Shown piece by piece: positions 24,241 through 33,270 of a DNA stretch of 64,000 bases; positions within the stretch are counted from its first letter, which is position 1; every line of letters begins with the position of its first letter. This DNA is from Lancefieldella parvula_C (GTDB lineage: Bacteria; Actinomycetota; Coriobacteriia; Coriobacteriales; Atopobiaceae). The position numbers and the translations under genes are program-made. The DNA lies in NCBI RefSeq assembly GCF_000758945.1, contig NZ_JRND01000003.1, forward strand, positions 66,401-130,400, written 5' to 3'. Below the pieces are notes generated by a model, which made no database searches, had not been told where the DNA came from, and was given only the letters and a program-made list of their open reading frames with translations.

Positions 24241-25638
24241 TTATTCGCACATTTGTTTAACAAAGGACACAAGAACGCGGACGCCCTGAGCATACACGCG
24301 TTTCTCGATACGCTCATCAATGCCATGAACGCCGTTTGTCTCATCTTCTGGAGTTGGCCTAAAAGGACAAATGCGCAGAATAGAATCGCAAATTCCCTCG
24401 TAGCGTACAGAATCGGTGCCACCACACACAAAGGACGGAACAAAGGTGACGCCTGGATGGTAGTGCTCCATAATGGCTTTGAGCTCTTGATAGCCAGCAC
24501 CAGCTGGAGAATCAATTCTTCCCGCAGGAGTGGAATGCAAAGCCTTAACCTCAATGGAAGGGTCAACCTGAGCTACTACCTGTTTTATGTGCTCAACGGT
24601 TTTGCTGACGCTCACACCAGGAAGCAGCCTTATGTTGATGGTTGCACTGACATTACCAGGCATAACGTTAGCCGCACTACTTGAACCCTCGAGCATGTTG
24701 AAAGCGTACGTGGTGGTTACAAACGGATAAAGTTCCTTGATCTGAGCTGCGGCAAGAGCAATCTTGTCTGAATTAGCATCTACGTCATGTACCAGCGAAG
24801 CAAAAGGCTCCTCGGTAATTTCTGGAGCAAGAACCTTAAAGGTTTCTTTAACAATGTCATTAAGCTCAGGTTGAGGTTTAGCCTTAGAAAGAGCGGCAAG
24901 TGCGCAGCTCAAATGCTCAAGTGAAGTTCCACCAAACGGATTAGAGGAATGTCCGCCGTGACCAGTCGCAGTAAGCTTAACGTTCAAGAAGCCCTTTTGC
25001 GAGATGCAGATGTCGGCCACGGTAGCCTCAGGCGCACCGTAAGCGCTGCCATCAAAAAACGTAGTGGTACCCTCGTCCAGAAGGCAAGCTGCACGCATTT
25101 CTCGCGAGGCCATGACTTCTGCAAGCCTAGTGGCACCGTGGCTCAAGACCTCTTCGTCTTCGCCAAATGCCAGGTAGATAGAGCGCCTTGGCGAGAAACC
25201 CTGTGAAAGCAGATACTCAAGTGCCTCAAGCTCGCCCATAAGCATGTCTTTGATATCAAGCGCACCACGTCCCCAAATGTACGTGTCGTCGACATCTCCA
25301 CCAAAGGGATCGTGCGTCCATGCGTCTTCTGTACCAAGAACAACAGGAACCACATCCTGGTGAGCAATAAGCATCAATGCAGGAAGCTCTTGATTGGATC
25401 CTGGAATCTCAATGAGGAGCGAGTGACCAACTACTTCAACGTTAGAGGCTGCGGTCATAACATACGGGAAGCTATCAACAATGTGCTGTTGAAGACCATC
25501 AAACTGAGACCAATCGGTTGTCTCTGCATCGGTATACACCGTCTTAAAAGACAGCGCCTTTGCAAGTCTCTGAGATATTGCCTCTACGTTGAGCTCTGGA
25601 TATTCATCCTCGTGAGCAAAGTGGTCGTAAATATTCAT
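24241..25638 (-). CDS. M20-family metallopeptidase
   Basis: Zinc peptidase/amidohydrolase of 465 residues. The metal and catalytic motifs are visible: LIAHQDVVP (the HxD site), WGRGALDIKDM (second metal Asp), GEDEEVLSHGA (catalytic Glu-Glu) and a His near the C-terminus in NGVHGIDE. A lid/dimerisation domain lies between. The closest general type is the M20 carboxypeptidase/dipeptidase group, including PM20D1-like enzymes. Substrate unknown. It appears to head the minus-strand cluster with pgsA 39 bases after its stop. Confidence 0.88.
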   Translation of the reverse strand: MNIYDHFAHEDEYPELNVEAISQRLAKALSFKTVYTDAETTDWSQFDGLQQHIVDSFPYVMTAASNVEVVGHSLLIEIPGSNQELPALMLIAHQDVVPVVLGTEDAWTHDPFGGDVDDTYIWGRGALDIKDMLMGELEALEYLLSQGFSPRRSIYLAFGEDEEVLSHGATRLAEVMASREMRAACLLDEGTTTFFDGSAYGAPEATVADICISQKGFLNVKLTATGHGGHSSNPFGGTSLEHLSCALAALSKAKPQPELNDIVKETFKVLAPEITEEPFASLVHDVDANSDKIALAAAQIKELYPFVTTTYAFNMLEGSSSAANVMPGNVSATINIRLLPGVSVSKTVEHIKQVVAQVDPSIEVKALHSTPAGRIDSPAGAGYQELKAIMEHYHPGVTFVPSFVCGGTDSVRYEGICDSILRICPFRPTPEDETNGVHGIDERIEKRVYAQGVRVLVSFVKQMCE

Positions 25639-25715
25639 GGACCTCTACTAATCTCGTAGTTTTAAGTTAACAACGTAATAATAACGGCAATTTTTATGCG
25701 TTTCTCTACTCTTGC

Positions 25716-25724
25716 TGGTAGAAT
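25716..25724 (+). promoter_or_regulatory. Extended -10 promoter of the HAD phosphatase gene
   Basis: TGGTAGAAT (25716-25724) is an extended -10 element. It predicts a transcription start near 25731, 35 bases ahead of the chosen ATG. Confidence 0.5.
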
Positions 25725-25765
25725 TAACAAAACACTCACTTAGCACACGTATCTTGGGAGCCCTG

Positions 25766-26656
25766 ATGATTAAGCTTGTTCTTTCCGATATGGACCAAAC
25801 GTTAAAACCCGCTGACACTCCGGCTATTTCAGAAAGAACTCATCAGGCAATTAATAATCTTAAAGCCGCAGGTATTGCGTTTGGACTTTCTACCGGAAGA
25901 CCTGTATATGATGCACTTTCTTATCTAAAGTCTGACGTTTCCCTGACAGACACTGGTGTGTTTTCAAGTGGAAAGATTCTCTACTTTAATGGCAAGCTCA
26001 TTTTCACCAAACAATTTACCTACGAGATGATGGAGAAGATCTACGAGGTTATTTCTCCAATGGATGATTGTTTGCTTACGTATTATCAAGAAGGTCCGCT
26101 TGAGCAGCCTTTAGATACGTCATTTACCTCTTGTTGGAAAATAGTTGATACCACTCAAGAGGTAGTAGATCATCTTGCAGCCTCGTTTAACACTTTTGTG
26201 CCAGGGCTTGGTCCGCAGTCCGTTCCAAAAGATATCCCTATGTATGCGGGAGGTCTTCTCTTACCCCAAGATGAAAAGCGCGCGCAAGAAATCTATGAGG
26301 CTGTTACCAGTGCAGTTCCAGAGGTTGAGTTGGTTTCTCCCTATATTGGTTGGTTTGACATCAATTATCGTGGTTGGAATAAGGCACAGGGATTCGAGAA
26401 GCTCATTGAGACTATAGGTCTTAAGCCAGAAGAAGTTATTGTGTGCGGCGATTCCGAAAACGATCTTGATCTTCTTAAGATTGCTCATCACTCATGCTGC
26501 ATGGAAAACGGAACTGACGAGGCTAAGGCTGTCTCGAAGTATCTGTTGCCTAGCGTGTATGAGGAAGGCGTAGCTCAGCTCTTAGAGGCGCTTACAGAGG
26601 CTCAGGGAGACTTTGATTCTGACGTTGTCCAGGCTGTCCTGAAGAGAACTCTATAG
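25766..26656 (+). CDS. HAD-superfamily Cof-type phosphatase
   Basis: A haloacid-dehalogenase-fold phosphatase of the Cof/YidA type. Motif I is SDMDQTL, with the nucleophile Asp8 and general acid Asp10; the usual Gly of DxDGT is Gln here. Motif II is LSTGRP, motif III the Lys in WNKAQG, and motif IV GDSENDLDLL. A large C2-type cap lies between motifs II and III. The ATG at 25766 has GGGAG upstream; the longer reading from 25712 overlaps the promoter. The substrate is probably a sugar phosphate or nucleotide, unproven. Confidence 0.92.
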   Translation: MIKLVLSDMDQTLKPADTPAISERTHQAINNLKAAGIAFGLSTGRPVYDALSYLKSDVSLTDTGVFSSGKILYFNGKLIFTKQFTYEMMEKIYEVISPMDDCLLTYYQEGPLEQPLDTSFTSCWKIVDTTQEVVDHLAASFNTFVPGLGPQSVPKDIPMYAGGLLLPQDEKRAQEIYEAVTSAVPEVELVSPYIGWFDINYRGWNKAQGFEKLIETIGLKPEEVIVCGDSENDLDLLKIAHHSCCMENGTDEAKAVSKYLLPSVYEEGVAQLLEALTEAQGDFDSDVVQAVLKRTL

Positions 26657-26658
26657 GG

Positions 26659-27423
26659 TTAGAGCTTGATGCAGAGCGTGGCAATATAGTCATTCCCATA
26701 CTGTGATAATCGATTCCTTTTATCACATGACTCATAAAAATCAATCATAGCAAGGCCATTTTTAAGTTGTCCTCTAATCTGAGCTTCTAAGGTATGGCTA
26801 AATTCATATCCATATGCTGGATCTATGGTTATTTTGCCTTGTTCTTCAAGCTTTCTTGAATTAAAGGGAATTGAAAACTTTAAAAGTAATTCCTCATCGG
26901 GGTGGTCCCATACAACGTCAGCATCATACATGTACGTCCAAGGATTCATGAAGCCGACCATTAATAGCCCACCCTTTTTCAATACGCGAGCTGCTTCTTT
27001 ATACATGTTTTCTAAGTCTTCAATGTATACATTCGAAACTGGATTAAAAATAATATCGAAAGTTTCATCTTCAAAAGGAAATGGTTTTGTCATATCGGCT
27101 TGAACGGTATTGATTTTCAAGCCTTCTCTTTTAGCAACCATCTCGTCTTTTTGTAATTGTGATGAAGAAAAATCCATTATGGTTACGTCATAGCCTTTAG
27201 CAGCAAAAACGGGACCCTGTTGTCCGCCACCGCAAGCTAAGCCTAATATCTTTTTTCCGTTGGCCTTTTCAAACCATTCTGTTGGAACTTTTTTCCCGAC
27301 CGTTAATGCAACAGAAATTGGACTGTTTCTAGCTTCTTCTAATTCTTCATGCGTTAGTGGTTCGGTATAGTCATTGTTTACCTTATTCCATCTATCTTGA
27401 TTTAATTTTAAGTAGTCATTCAT
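26659..27423 (-). CDS. Class I SAM-dependent methyltransferase
   Basis: A 254-residue Rossmann-fold methyltransferase. Motif I is ILGLACGGGQQGP (about 59-71), followed by the acidic end of beta 2 in TIMDFSSSQ, motif post I VQADMTKPFPF and a catalytic-core FNPVSNVYIED. The full-length domain starts with a helical DYLKLNQDRWNKVNNDY segment common in Firmicutes small-molecule methyltransferases. The coding sequence is AT-rich compared with neighbours, suggesting transfer. It converges on the HAD gene with only 2 bases between stops. Substrate unknown. Confidence 0.85.
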   Translation of the reverse strand: MNDYLKLNQDRWNKVNNDYTEPLTHEELEEARNSPISVALTVGKKVPTEWFEKANGKKILGLACGGGQQGPVFAAKGYDVTIMDFSSSQLQKDEMVAKREGLKINTVQADMTKPFPFEDETFDIIFNPVSNVYIEDLENMYKEAARVLKKGGLLMVGFMNPWTYMYDADVVWDHPDEELLLKFSIPFNSRKLEEQGKITIDPAYGYEFSHTLEAQIRGQLKNGLAMIDFYESCDKRNRLSQYGNDYIATLCIKL

Positions 27424-27497
27424 CTTATAATCTCCTCAAAATAGTGTTGTATTTTGATTTAAGTCGCATGTAGAACCATTACATTTTTCTTGTCGCT

Positions 27498-27513
27498 ACA
27501 AATTATAATTTGT
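27498..27513. promoter_or_regulatory. Perfect palindrome upstream of the 26659-27423 methyltransferase gene
   Basis: ACAAATTATAATTTGT equals its own reverse complement and lies 75 bases before the start codon. It contains a TATAAT that could serve as a -10. A repressor site is possible but no regulator is apparent nearby. Confidence 0.35.
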
Positions 27514-27617
27514 TTTCTCGCTGTTTGTGCCACATACATTTTTAGCTAATTGATACAGGTCTACAGAGCATGCAACCTAGTACACATAGTCTTATTTCTA
27601 AGTGTTATGTCTGAATC

Positions 27618-27661
27618 GTAAAAAAGTGGCTGCAGATGACACGTCAAATGCAGCCACTTTT
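27618..27661 (-). terminator. Terminator of the oleate hydratase gene
   Basis: AAAAGTGGCTGCA (27622-27634) pairs perfectly with TGCAGCCACTTTT (27649-27661). On the minus strand the stem is followed by TTTTTTACG, 66 bases past the stop codon. Confidence 0.9.
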
Positions 27662-27727
27662 ATGTTACTCACACGTGTTTAATCGCGTGTTGCCAATCGT
27701 TTTGACTCTGCGGTTTTCTCCGCACTT

Positions 27728-29521
27728 CTACTTGATCAGCCCGCTGTTCCGTAGTAGTAGCTCAATATCAGTGCCCTTGACGGCCTTGAGAGCTACCTTC
27801 AAGAGCATCTTCTCCTTGAACGAAAGAGGAGCTTTATCAAGCGTTTTCTTGTCCAGAGCATAGTAGGTTGCCCTTAGAAGCTCTCTGATGTCGTACTGAG
27901 AACCCCAAACCTCTGGTACGCCCCTATCAACATCCATCAACGTGTAGACAGACTCCATACCAGTACGGATTGAGTACTCCGTAGTAAAGATAGTGTCGCG
28001 AGGAGTCTCGGCAAACTGTCCAATAAAGGCAAAGTTAACGGAACCCTCAGGGACAACTAGTGGCCTGTCCTCAGCCTTTCTTGGCTGGAAGAATGCGTTG
28101 ATGTAAGGCATGAAGCATGTAGTGGTGTTGCAGCGGTTCTTGGCCCAGTCCTCAATCTTCTTGGTTGGAACACCAATGTGATAGAGCCACTCCTGGCATA
28201 CTTCCTCACCGGTGCAGTTACGCATAGCCTTCTTTACAAAGTTACCAGGCTTGTTGGTGCTCAGTGCATAGACCCAGATAAGTACAGTGTCCTTGTCCTG
28301 TGCTCTGAACTGTGGCTGACGGTTGATGGTCCACGAGAGGTACCAGTTATCGGTACTATCCTTGACGGTTACAATACCGCCGGTTGTGACCTTACCTTCT
28401 CTTGGATCTCTCTTGCAGACGCCAATAATCTTCTTGATTATCTCTTCGTCTTTTGTCTGGATAGTAGCGCTCATCCAGTTAGTTGCCTCAAAGTCGCTGC
28501 AGAAATTATCGGGATTGCCGTACTCGCCATGCTTGGCCTGAGCGGCGATATTCTTCCACAGATCCCAGGACTCTCCTACGCCATTTCTGACGTTACTGAT
28601 GTCAGGAGCAGTATTTTGATCACCATAGCAAGAGGTATCGGTGCAGCAGCCATTGGTGATAAACACCAAATCGTCTTCGGTTAGATCAATGGTTTGCTGT
28701 GAGCCGTTCTTCTCGTAAACAATCTGAGTGGCTACCTTTTTACCATTGGTGTCGTTGATAATGACGTTCTTGACGTCCATACCGTAGTCAACGCTTACGC
28801 CGTGATTCTCAAGATACCTGACCAGTGGCAAAATCATGCTCTCATACTGGTTGTACTTGGTAAAACGCAGCGCAGTAAAGTCAGGAAGACCGTCAATATG
28901 GTGACAGAATCTGCAAAGATAACGCTTCATCTCTAGTGCTGAGGACCACCTTTGGAATGCAAACATAGTCTGCCAATAAAGCCAGAAGTTAGTGTTCCAG
29001 AAAGAATCAGGAAGTACGTCACTAATCTTCTTGCCCTCAAGGTCCTTCTCGGGAGTCATAAACAGCTTGGCAAGCGCAAGTGAAGACTCTTTATCAAGCT
29101 TGAACTTCTTGTCTGTGTGAGCGTCTTTACCGCACTTCTCGGAAGCTCTACAGAGAGAGTAGTTTGGATCGTGCTTGTTGAGCCAGTAGTACTCATCAAG
29201 TACCGAGACACCAGGTGTTTCAATAGATGGAACGTCTCTGAACATATCCCACATGCACTCAAAGTGGTTGTCCATCTCTCGGCCACCGCGCATGTAGAAA
29301 CCCTTGCTTACATCTTTGCGACCATCGCAGCTTCCGCCTGCAAGCTCAAGCTTCTCGAGTAAGTGAATTCTTGTACCCTTTACCTGGCCATCGCGGACAA
29401 GATAAAACGCAGCAGCTAGACCTGCAAGTCCTGTTCCAATGATATAGGCTGATTTTTTGTCGGCATCTTTGGGCTTTTCTGGTTTAGCGAACGATTCATA
29501 CGTTCCAGCAGAGTAATACAT
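27728..29521 (-). CDS. Oleate hydratase (myosin-cross-reactive-antigen family)
   Basis: FAD-dependent fatty-acid double-bond hydratase of 597 residues, full length. It turns oleate into 10-hydroxystearate, detoxifying host unsaturated fatty acids. The N-terminal Rossmann motif is GTGLAGLAAAFYL (about residues 29-41). The GGSCDG and RGGREMDNHFECMWD segments and the QFAETPRD region near the C-terminus are family marks. The ATG has AGGAGG five bases upstream. It is divergent from a methyltransferase gene at 29788, with a 266-base shared control region. Confidence 0.95.
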   Translation of the reverse strand: MYYSAGTYESFAKPEKPKDADKKSAYIIGTGLAGLAAAFYLVRDGQVKGTRIHLLEKLELAGGSCDGRKDVSKGFYMRGGREMDNHFECMWDMFRDVPSIETPGVSVLDEYYWLNKHDPNYSLCRASEKCGKDAHTDKKFKLDKESSLALAKLFMTPEKDLEGKKISDVLPDSFWNTNFWLYWQTMFAFQRWSSALEMKRYLCRFCHHIDGLPDFTALRFTKYNQYESMILPLVRYLENHGVSVDYGMDVKNVIINDTNGKKVATQIVYEKNGSQQTIDLTEDDLVFITNGCCTDTSCYGDQNTAPDISNVRNGVGESWDLWKNIAAQAKHGEYGNPDNFCSDFEATNWMSATIQTKDEEIIKKIIGVCKRDPREGKVTTGGIVTVKDSTDNWYLSWTINRQPQFRAQDKDTVLIWVYALSTNKPGNFVKKAMRNCTGEEVCQEWLYHIGVPTKKIEDWAKNRCNTTTCFMPYINAFFQPRKAEDRPLVVPEGSVNFAFIGQFAETPRDTIFTTEYSIRTGMESVYTLMDVDRGVPEVWGSQYDIRELLRATYYALDKKTLDKAPLSFKEKMLLKVALKAVKGTDIELLLRNSGLIK

Positions 29522-29536
29522 AACTTCCTCCTTAGC

Positions 29537-29560
29537 TTTCCGCTTGAATACCTGCGGAAA
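29537..29560 (-). repeat. Hairpin in the leader of oleate hydratase
   Basis: TTTCCGC (29537-29543) and GCGGAAA (29554-29560) pair perfectly around a 10-base loop, directly before the ribosome binding site on the minus strand. It could modulate translation or bind a regulator. Confidence 0.45.
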
Positions 29561-29787
29561 TTAGTAAGTCGCCCTTACCTTGTGTCCACTATAAACTTAT
29601 AAACTGCTAAAGAAAATGCACAAAAAGAACGATTGGACATATAGGTTATTTTTTGTCGCAATCTACCTGCTAAATTGTTTCAAAAATAGCAATTAATTTG
29701 GCTTTTTTCGCAGGTAATGATGTGGTTAACTTGTATCAGTTAGATAAAGCTAACTTTAATCTTTCATAGTATGAAGGGGGTCTTAGT

Positions 29788-30534
29788 ATGGAAGCTGGTC
29801 ACGAGTTTTTACTTCGTATGGGCAAGACAAGACTGCGCCCCGGAGGTATTGAAGCAACCAATTGGCTACTTAATTCCGTAGAGGTTACGCCAGAAACTCA
29901 GATTCTTGAGGTGGCTTGTAATATTGGCACCACTACGGTTGAGCTGGTAAAACGTTTCCACTGCCACGTAACCGCAATTGACCTAAATGCAGACGTGCTC
30001 CCTAAAACAAAAGAAAATATCGCGAGAAACAATATCGAGGAGTACGTAACAGTGGAACAAGGAGACGCTACAAACCTCTCCTACCCCGATAATAGCTTTG
30101 ATGTTGTAATCAACGAAGCAATGCTCACTATGCTCTCTGACCAGCAGAAAGCGTCTGCGGTTAAAGAGTATGCACGAGTACTCAAGCCAGGCGGTGTGCT
30201 CCTTACCCATGACGTCCTCCTGCTCAAAGAAGACGATGAGTTGGTCCACGAGCTCTCAAGAACTATCAACGTCAACGTAAAGCCTTTAACCCTTGCAGGT
30301 TGGAAGAATCTCTTTGAGTCAGCAGGTTTCTGTCCAGAAACAAAGAACGGCAAGATGACGCTTATGAATCCGGCAGGACTTATTGCTGATGAGGGTGCTG
30401 ACGGAGCTCTGAGGGTTATTAGAAACGGTCTCAAACCCGAGAACACCAAGATGTTTACGAGCATGTTCACGTTCTTCAACGATCACGCTGACGACCTCAA
30501 CTACATTGCCGTAGTGAGCAGAAAGCCAAGATAG
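29788..30534 (+). CDS. Class I SAM-dependent methyltransferase, divergent from oleate hydratase
   Basis: A 248-residue methyltransferase. Motif I is ILEVACNIGTTT (about 39-50), the acidic residue follows in TAIDLNAD, motif II region QGDATNLSYPDNSFDVVINEA, and a YARVLKPGGVLLTHDV segment typical of methyltransf_11/25 enzymes. AGGGGG precedes the ATG at a slightly long distance. GC content resembles the neighbours, unlike the two AT-rich methyltransferases. Its placement opposite oleate hydratase suggests lipid or small-molecule stress, but the substrate is unknown. Confidence 0.85.
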   Translation: MEAGHEFLLRMGKTRLRPGGIEATNWLLNSVEVTPETQILEVACNIGTTTVELVKRFHCHVTAIDLNADVLPKTKENIARNNIEEYVTVEQGDATNLSYPDNSFDVVINEAMLTMLSDQQKASAVKEYARVLKPGGVLLTHDVLLLKEDDELVHELSRTINVNVKPLTLAGWKNLFESAGFCPETKNGKMTLMNPAGLIADEGADGALRVIRNGLKPENTKMFTSMFTFFNDHADDLNYIAVVSRKPR

Positions 30535-30615
30535 GCACCGTATCAAGGCAACGCAGGATTAAGACGGAGCAAACACAAAATAGTTATTTATCGAGCTAGA
30601 CTTTGGCTCGATAGC

Positions 30616-30652
30616 AAAAAAGGAAGCTGGCAGAAATACCAGCTTCCTTCTC
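30616..30652 (-). terminator. Terminator of the NADH oxidase gene
   Basis: AAGGAAGCTGG (30620-30630) pairs with CCAGCTTCCTT (30639-30649). TTTTTT follows on the minus strand. The plus-strand tail is weaker, but it may also stop the methyltransferase transcript. Confidence 0.85.
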
Positions 30653-30674
30653 TTATGTGCGTTATGTGCGGAGC

Positions 30675-32018
30675 TTATTTGGCCTTTGCGCAGGCAGCCA
30701 TAGCAACGGAGCCAATGTAGTTGACTGGGTTGGTGAAGTTTGGCTGGAACAGAAGGTCAACAGCTGCAAGGTTGTCGATGGTCATACCAGCGGCAATGGC
30801 CACGGAGACAACGTTTGCTGCCTGAGCAACATCGTCATGTGTCGAGAAGAACTGTGCACCCTTGATAAGGCGAGTCTCTGGATCCCAGACAAGCGTAGCG
30901 GTAACTGGCTCGGTGGTCAGCATGAACTCAGGACGGTAGTTCTCGGTGATAGAAACGGAATCGTACTCGTAGCCACGAACCTTGCCACCCTCAACAGTGA
31001 GGCCTGCTGCAGCCATGGAGTAGTTGTAGAGCTGAACCGCGCTGGAAGCCTGAGTACCTGCATAAGCAGCGGTTGGCTCAAGCATGTTAGGACCAACGTG
31101 CAGACCCTGGCGGACAGCGTTGGTTGCCAGAGGAATGTAGTCCTCTTTACCAGTGACGTTGAAGATAATGGAAGCAGAGTCGCCAGCTGCAAAAACGCCA
31201 GGCTCGCTGGTGCGCATGTACTCGTCAACCTTGATAGCACCGTTAGGCAGCATATCAAGCTGACCGTTAAAGAGGTCAGTACGAGGCAGGAAGCCAATGC
31301 CCAGAATTGCGTAATCTGCGGTGTAAGAGCCCTTATCGGTAACAACGGTGACGGAATCGCCATTGTCCTCAAAGCTCATGACCTTCTCGCCAAGTGCAAG
31401 CGTGACGCCGTGCTCTTTGTAAGCATCCTCAACCTGATCGGTGATTGCCTTGTCAAAGTTCTTTGCCAGAACGCGAGGAAGCATGTCGATGAGTGTGACG
31501 TCCTTCTGACGCTCGGAGAGCTGCTCTGCAAGCTCGGCGCCGATGTAGCCAGCACCGATGACAATGGCGGACTTGGAAGTTGCCATGGTGTCGTGAATGC
31601 GACGTCCGTCAGCCCAGTTTTTGCACTGAAGAACGCGAGGTCCGTCGATGCCAGGCAGTGGTGGAACAATTGGCTTTGAGCCGGTGGTAACTACGAGGTA
31701 ATCAAAGTCATCCTCAAAAGTCTCTCCGGTCTTAAGGTCTTCCCACGCAACGTGCTTGGTCTTAACATCTGCAGAAGTGACGTTGGTGGTCATATGGACG
31801 TGAGCACCAGCCTCGGCAAGGGCTTCTGGAGAGCTGTAGAACATCTTGTTAGGATCGCTTACGTGGTCACCTACCCAAAGAGCAATACCGCAAGACAGGA
31901 AGGAAACTGTGTCATTGCGCTCAAAGATGTGAACCTCCCAATCTGGGTGTGCGCCCAGGATTGAAGAAGTGGCAAAAACGCCTGCATGGGTACAACCGAT
32001 AACTGCAACTTTAGTCAT
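30675..32018 (-). CDS. nox: NADH oxidase (FAD-dependent, peroxiredoxin-like disulfide reductase family)
   Basis: A 447-residue flavoprotein of the NADH oxidase/NADH peroxidase/CoA-disulfide reductase group. The FAD motif is VIGCTHAGVFA (residues 6-16). The single redox cysteine is C43 in SFLSCGIALW. The NADH-binding IGAGYIGAELAEQ is near residue 155, and GVFAAGDSA follows. The family reduces O2 to water or splits peroxide. In a fermenting organism the main job is oxygen removal and NAD+ regeneration. H2O-forming Nox is preferred, but Npr cannot be excluded. A perfect palindrome at 32073-32087 lies upstream. Confidence 0.88.
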   Translation of the reverse strand: MTKVAVIGCTHAGVFATSSILGAHPDWEVHIFERNDTVSFLSCGIALWVGDHVSDPNKMFYSSPEALAEAGAHVHMTTNVTSADVKTKHVAWEDLKTGETFEDDFDYLVVTTGSKPIVPPLPGIDGPRVLQCKNWADGRRIHDTMATSKSAIVIGAGYIGAELAEQLSERQKDVTLIDMLPRVLAKNFDKAITDQVEDAYKEHGVTLALGEKVMSFEDNGDSVTVVTDKGSYTADYAILGIGFLPRTDLFNGQLDMLPNGAIKVDEYMRTSEPGVFAAGDSASIIFNVTGKEDYIPLATNAVRQGLHVGPNMLEPTAAYAGTQASSAVQLYNYSMAAAGLTVEGGKVRGYEYDSVSITENYRPEFMLTTEPVTATLVWDPETRLIKGAQFFSTHDDVAQAANVVSVAIAAGMTIDNLAAVDLLFQPNFTNPVNYIGSVAMAACAKAK

Positions 32019-32072
32019 AGAAACCCCTCTGTTAAATGCTACTAATGACTAACATTAATTGTTACTTCGACA

Positions 32073-32087
32073 GTGGCATTATGCCAC
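32073..32087. promoter_or_regulatory. Perfect 7-1-7 palindrome upstream of nox
   Basis: GTGGCATTATGCCAC is a perfect inverted repeat with a single central base, 55 bases upstream of the nox start and 145 bases before the HNH gene. On the minus strand it includes CATAAT, a possible -10. It is a candidate operator for a redox or metal regulator not seen here. Confidence 0.4.
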
Positions 32088-32231
32088 ATTCTGCTATCGA
32101 GAAGAGCGTCATTCTTGAACGTTCTTTAATAAATCGAATATTTGGAGTTCGTGAAGCAATTTGGTTATAGATCTTTACACAGTGGCGAGAAAAACTTACT
32201 GTTTGTACAGGCCACTTGTGAGGAGACTGGG

Positions 32232-33263
32232 ATGTTTGATCAGATCATTACAGAATGCAAGATCTTTAATCCAACTCTTGAAAGAGCTTTTAAAGTTGCT
32301 CCAAAGGAATTTATCTCCGCTTATCAGTGGTTTATTGATAATGAAGGCAGAGGGACATCTGTTTTGCCGCATAATGTACCAGATAAATTGGGATTTTATG
32401 ATTTCAAGATAAGTGGTCAATCTGGCATTTTCAGCCCTTCAGGTAGAGATATACACTACAAAAATAAGCAATATGCAATATCAGTTCATACTAGCAAGCC
32501 AGGAAAAAATCCCCACTACAAAGACAGACCTCCAATTAAATTAGAGGATGGAACTTGGCTGCTTGAATATTCTGCATATCGTGAGAAAGAAACCTGTACC
32601 GTTAGCTACAATACTTATCTATTAAATTGTCTTAACGATGGTCTTCCTGTTGGTGTAATTGATTGGGACAATACAGTAGATCAATACGTCGTCAGAGGTC
32701 TTGCATTCGTTGAACGTTATAACAGTGCGACTGGAATGTTTACTTTGCATGGCCCAGTTAATGCTAAAACAATCAACGATTCATCCTTTATTTCTGCAGG
32801 TTTTGACGATCTTGAACCAGAAATTCAAGATCAACTTGAGCAGATTGATGACACTGATGAGCGAATTAAAGAATTGAGGGAGTCAGTACGTAGACAAGGT
32901 CAGACTCAGTTTAGAAATGACTTGTTAAAAGCGTATGCAAACAGATGTGCTATCTCTGGAAACGGTGTGCCTCAGGTTTTACAAGCAGCTCATATTGGTC
33001 AATATCGTGGACCTAAAACTCAAATGGTTACCAATGGTATTCTTCTAAGGTCTGATCTACATCTTCTTTTTGATGCACATTTACTTTCAGTTGAGCCCGA
33101 TAGTAAACGCATTAGATTATCGAGGCTTCTGGATAAAACCGAATATATTGACTTCAATAAAAAGCAGTTGCATATGCCTGTTTATCATGAAGCTTATCCA
33201 AATGAAAAGCAGCTAGAAAGGCATTTTGATCAATTTATGGCTGAAACGGAGATTTTGAGATAA
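32232..33263 (+). CDS. HNH endonuclease, candidate modification-dependent restriction enzyme
   Basis: The C-terminal third is an HNH nuclease of the HNH_2 type: CAISG (C239), then LQAAHI (H254), then NGILLRSDLHLLFD (N268, H277), all spaced as in McrA-like restriction enzymes. The N-terminal 200 residues (GIFSPSGRDIHYKNKQYAIS, LEDGTWLLEYSA, GLPVGVI, YVVRGLAFVERY) resemble a PUA/SRA-like modified-base reader by pattern, but this is inference. The ATG at 32232 has AGGAG six bases upstream; the in-frame TTG at 32142 has no site. AT-rich, convergent with a degenerate Fic/Doc-fold gene 7 bases away. Probable defence gene acquired by transfer. Confidence 0.75.
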   Translation: MFDQIITECKIFNPTLERAFKVAPKEFISAYQWFIDNEGRGTSVLPHNVPDKLGFYDFKISGQSGIFSPSGRDIHYKNKQYAISVHTSKPGKNPHYKDRPPIKLEDGTWLLEYSAYREKETCTVSYNTYLLNCLNDGLPVGVIDWDNTVDQYVVRGLAFVERYNSATGMFTLHGPVNAKTINDSSFISAGFDDLEPEIQDQLEQIDDTDERIKELRESVRRQGQTQFRNDLLKAYANRCAISGNGVPQVLQAAHIGQYRGPKTQMVTNGILLRSDLHLLFDAHLLSVEPDSKRIRLSRLLDKTEYIDFNKKQLHMPVYHEAYPNEKQLERHFDQFMAETEILR

Positions 33264-33270
33264 GGCTTTA

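Larger units (their letters stand above)
27424..27727. other. Intergenic region between the methyltransferase and oleate hydratase genes
   Basis: It contains the methyltransferase leader on the minus strand, a perfect 16-base palindrome ACAAATTATAATTTGT (27498-27513) that could be an operator, and the terminator of the oleate hydratase gene (27618-27661). No coding potential is evident. Confidence 0.6.

Noticed and set aside
30657..31679. 340-codon + frame opposite nox
   Set aside because: Antisense shadow of the NADH oxidase gene; Cys- and Val-rich nonsense composition.
32142..32231. Upstream TTG start of the HNH gene
   Set aside because: No ribosome binding site, whereas AGGAG fits the ATG at 32232.
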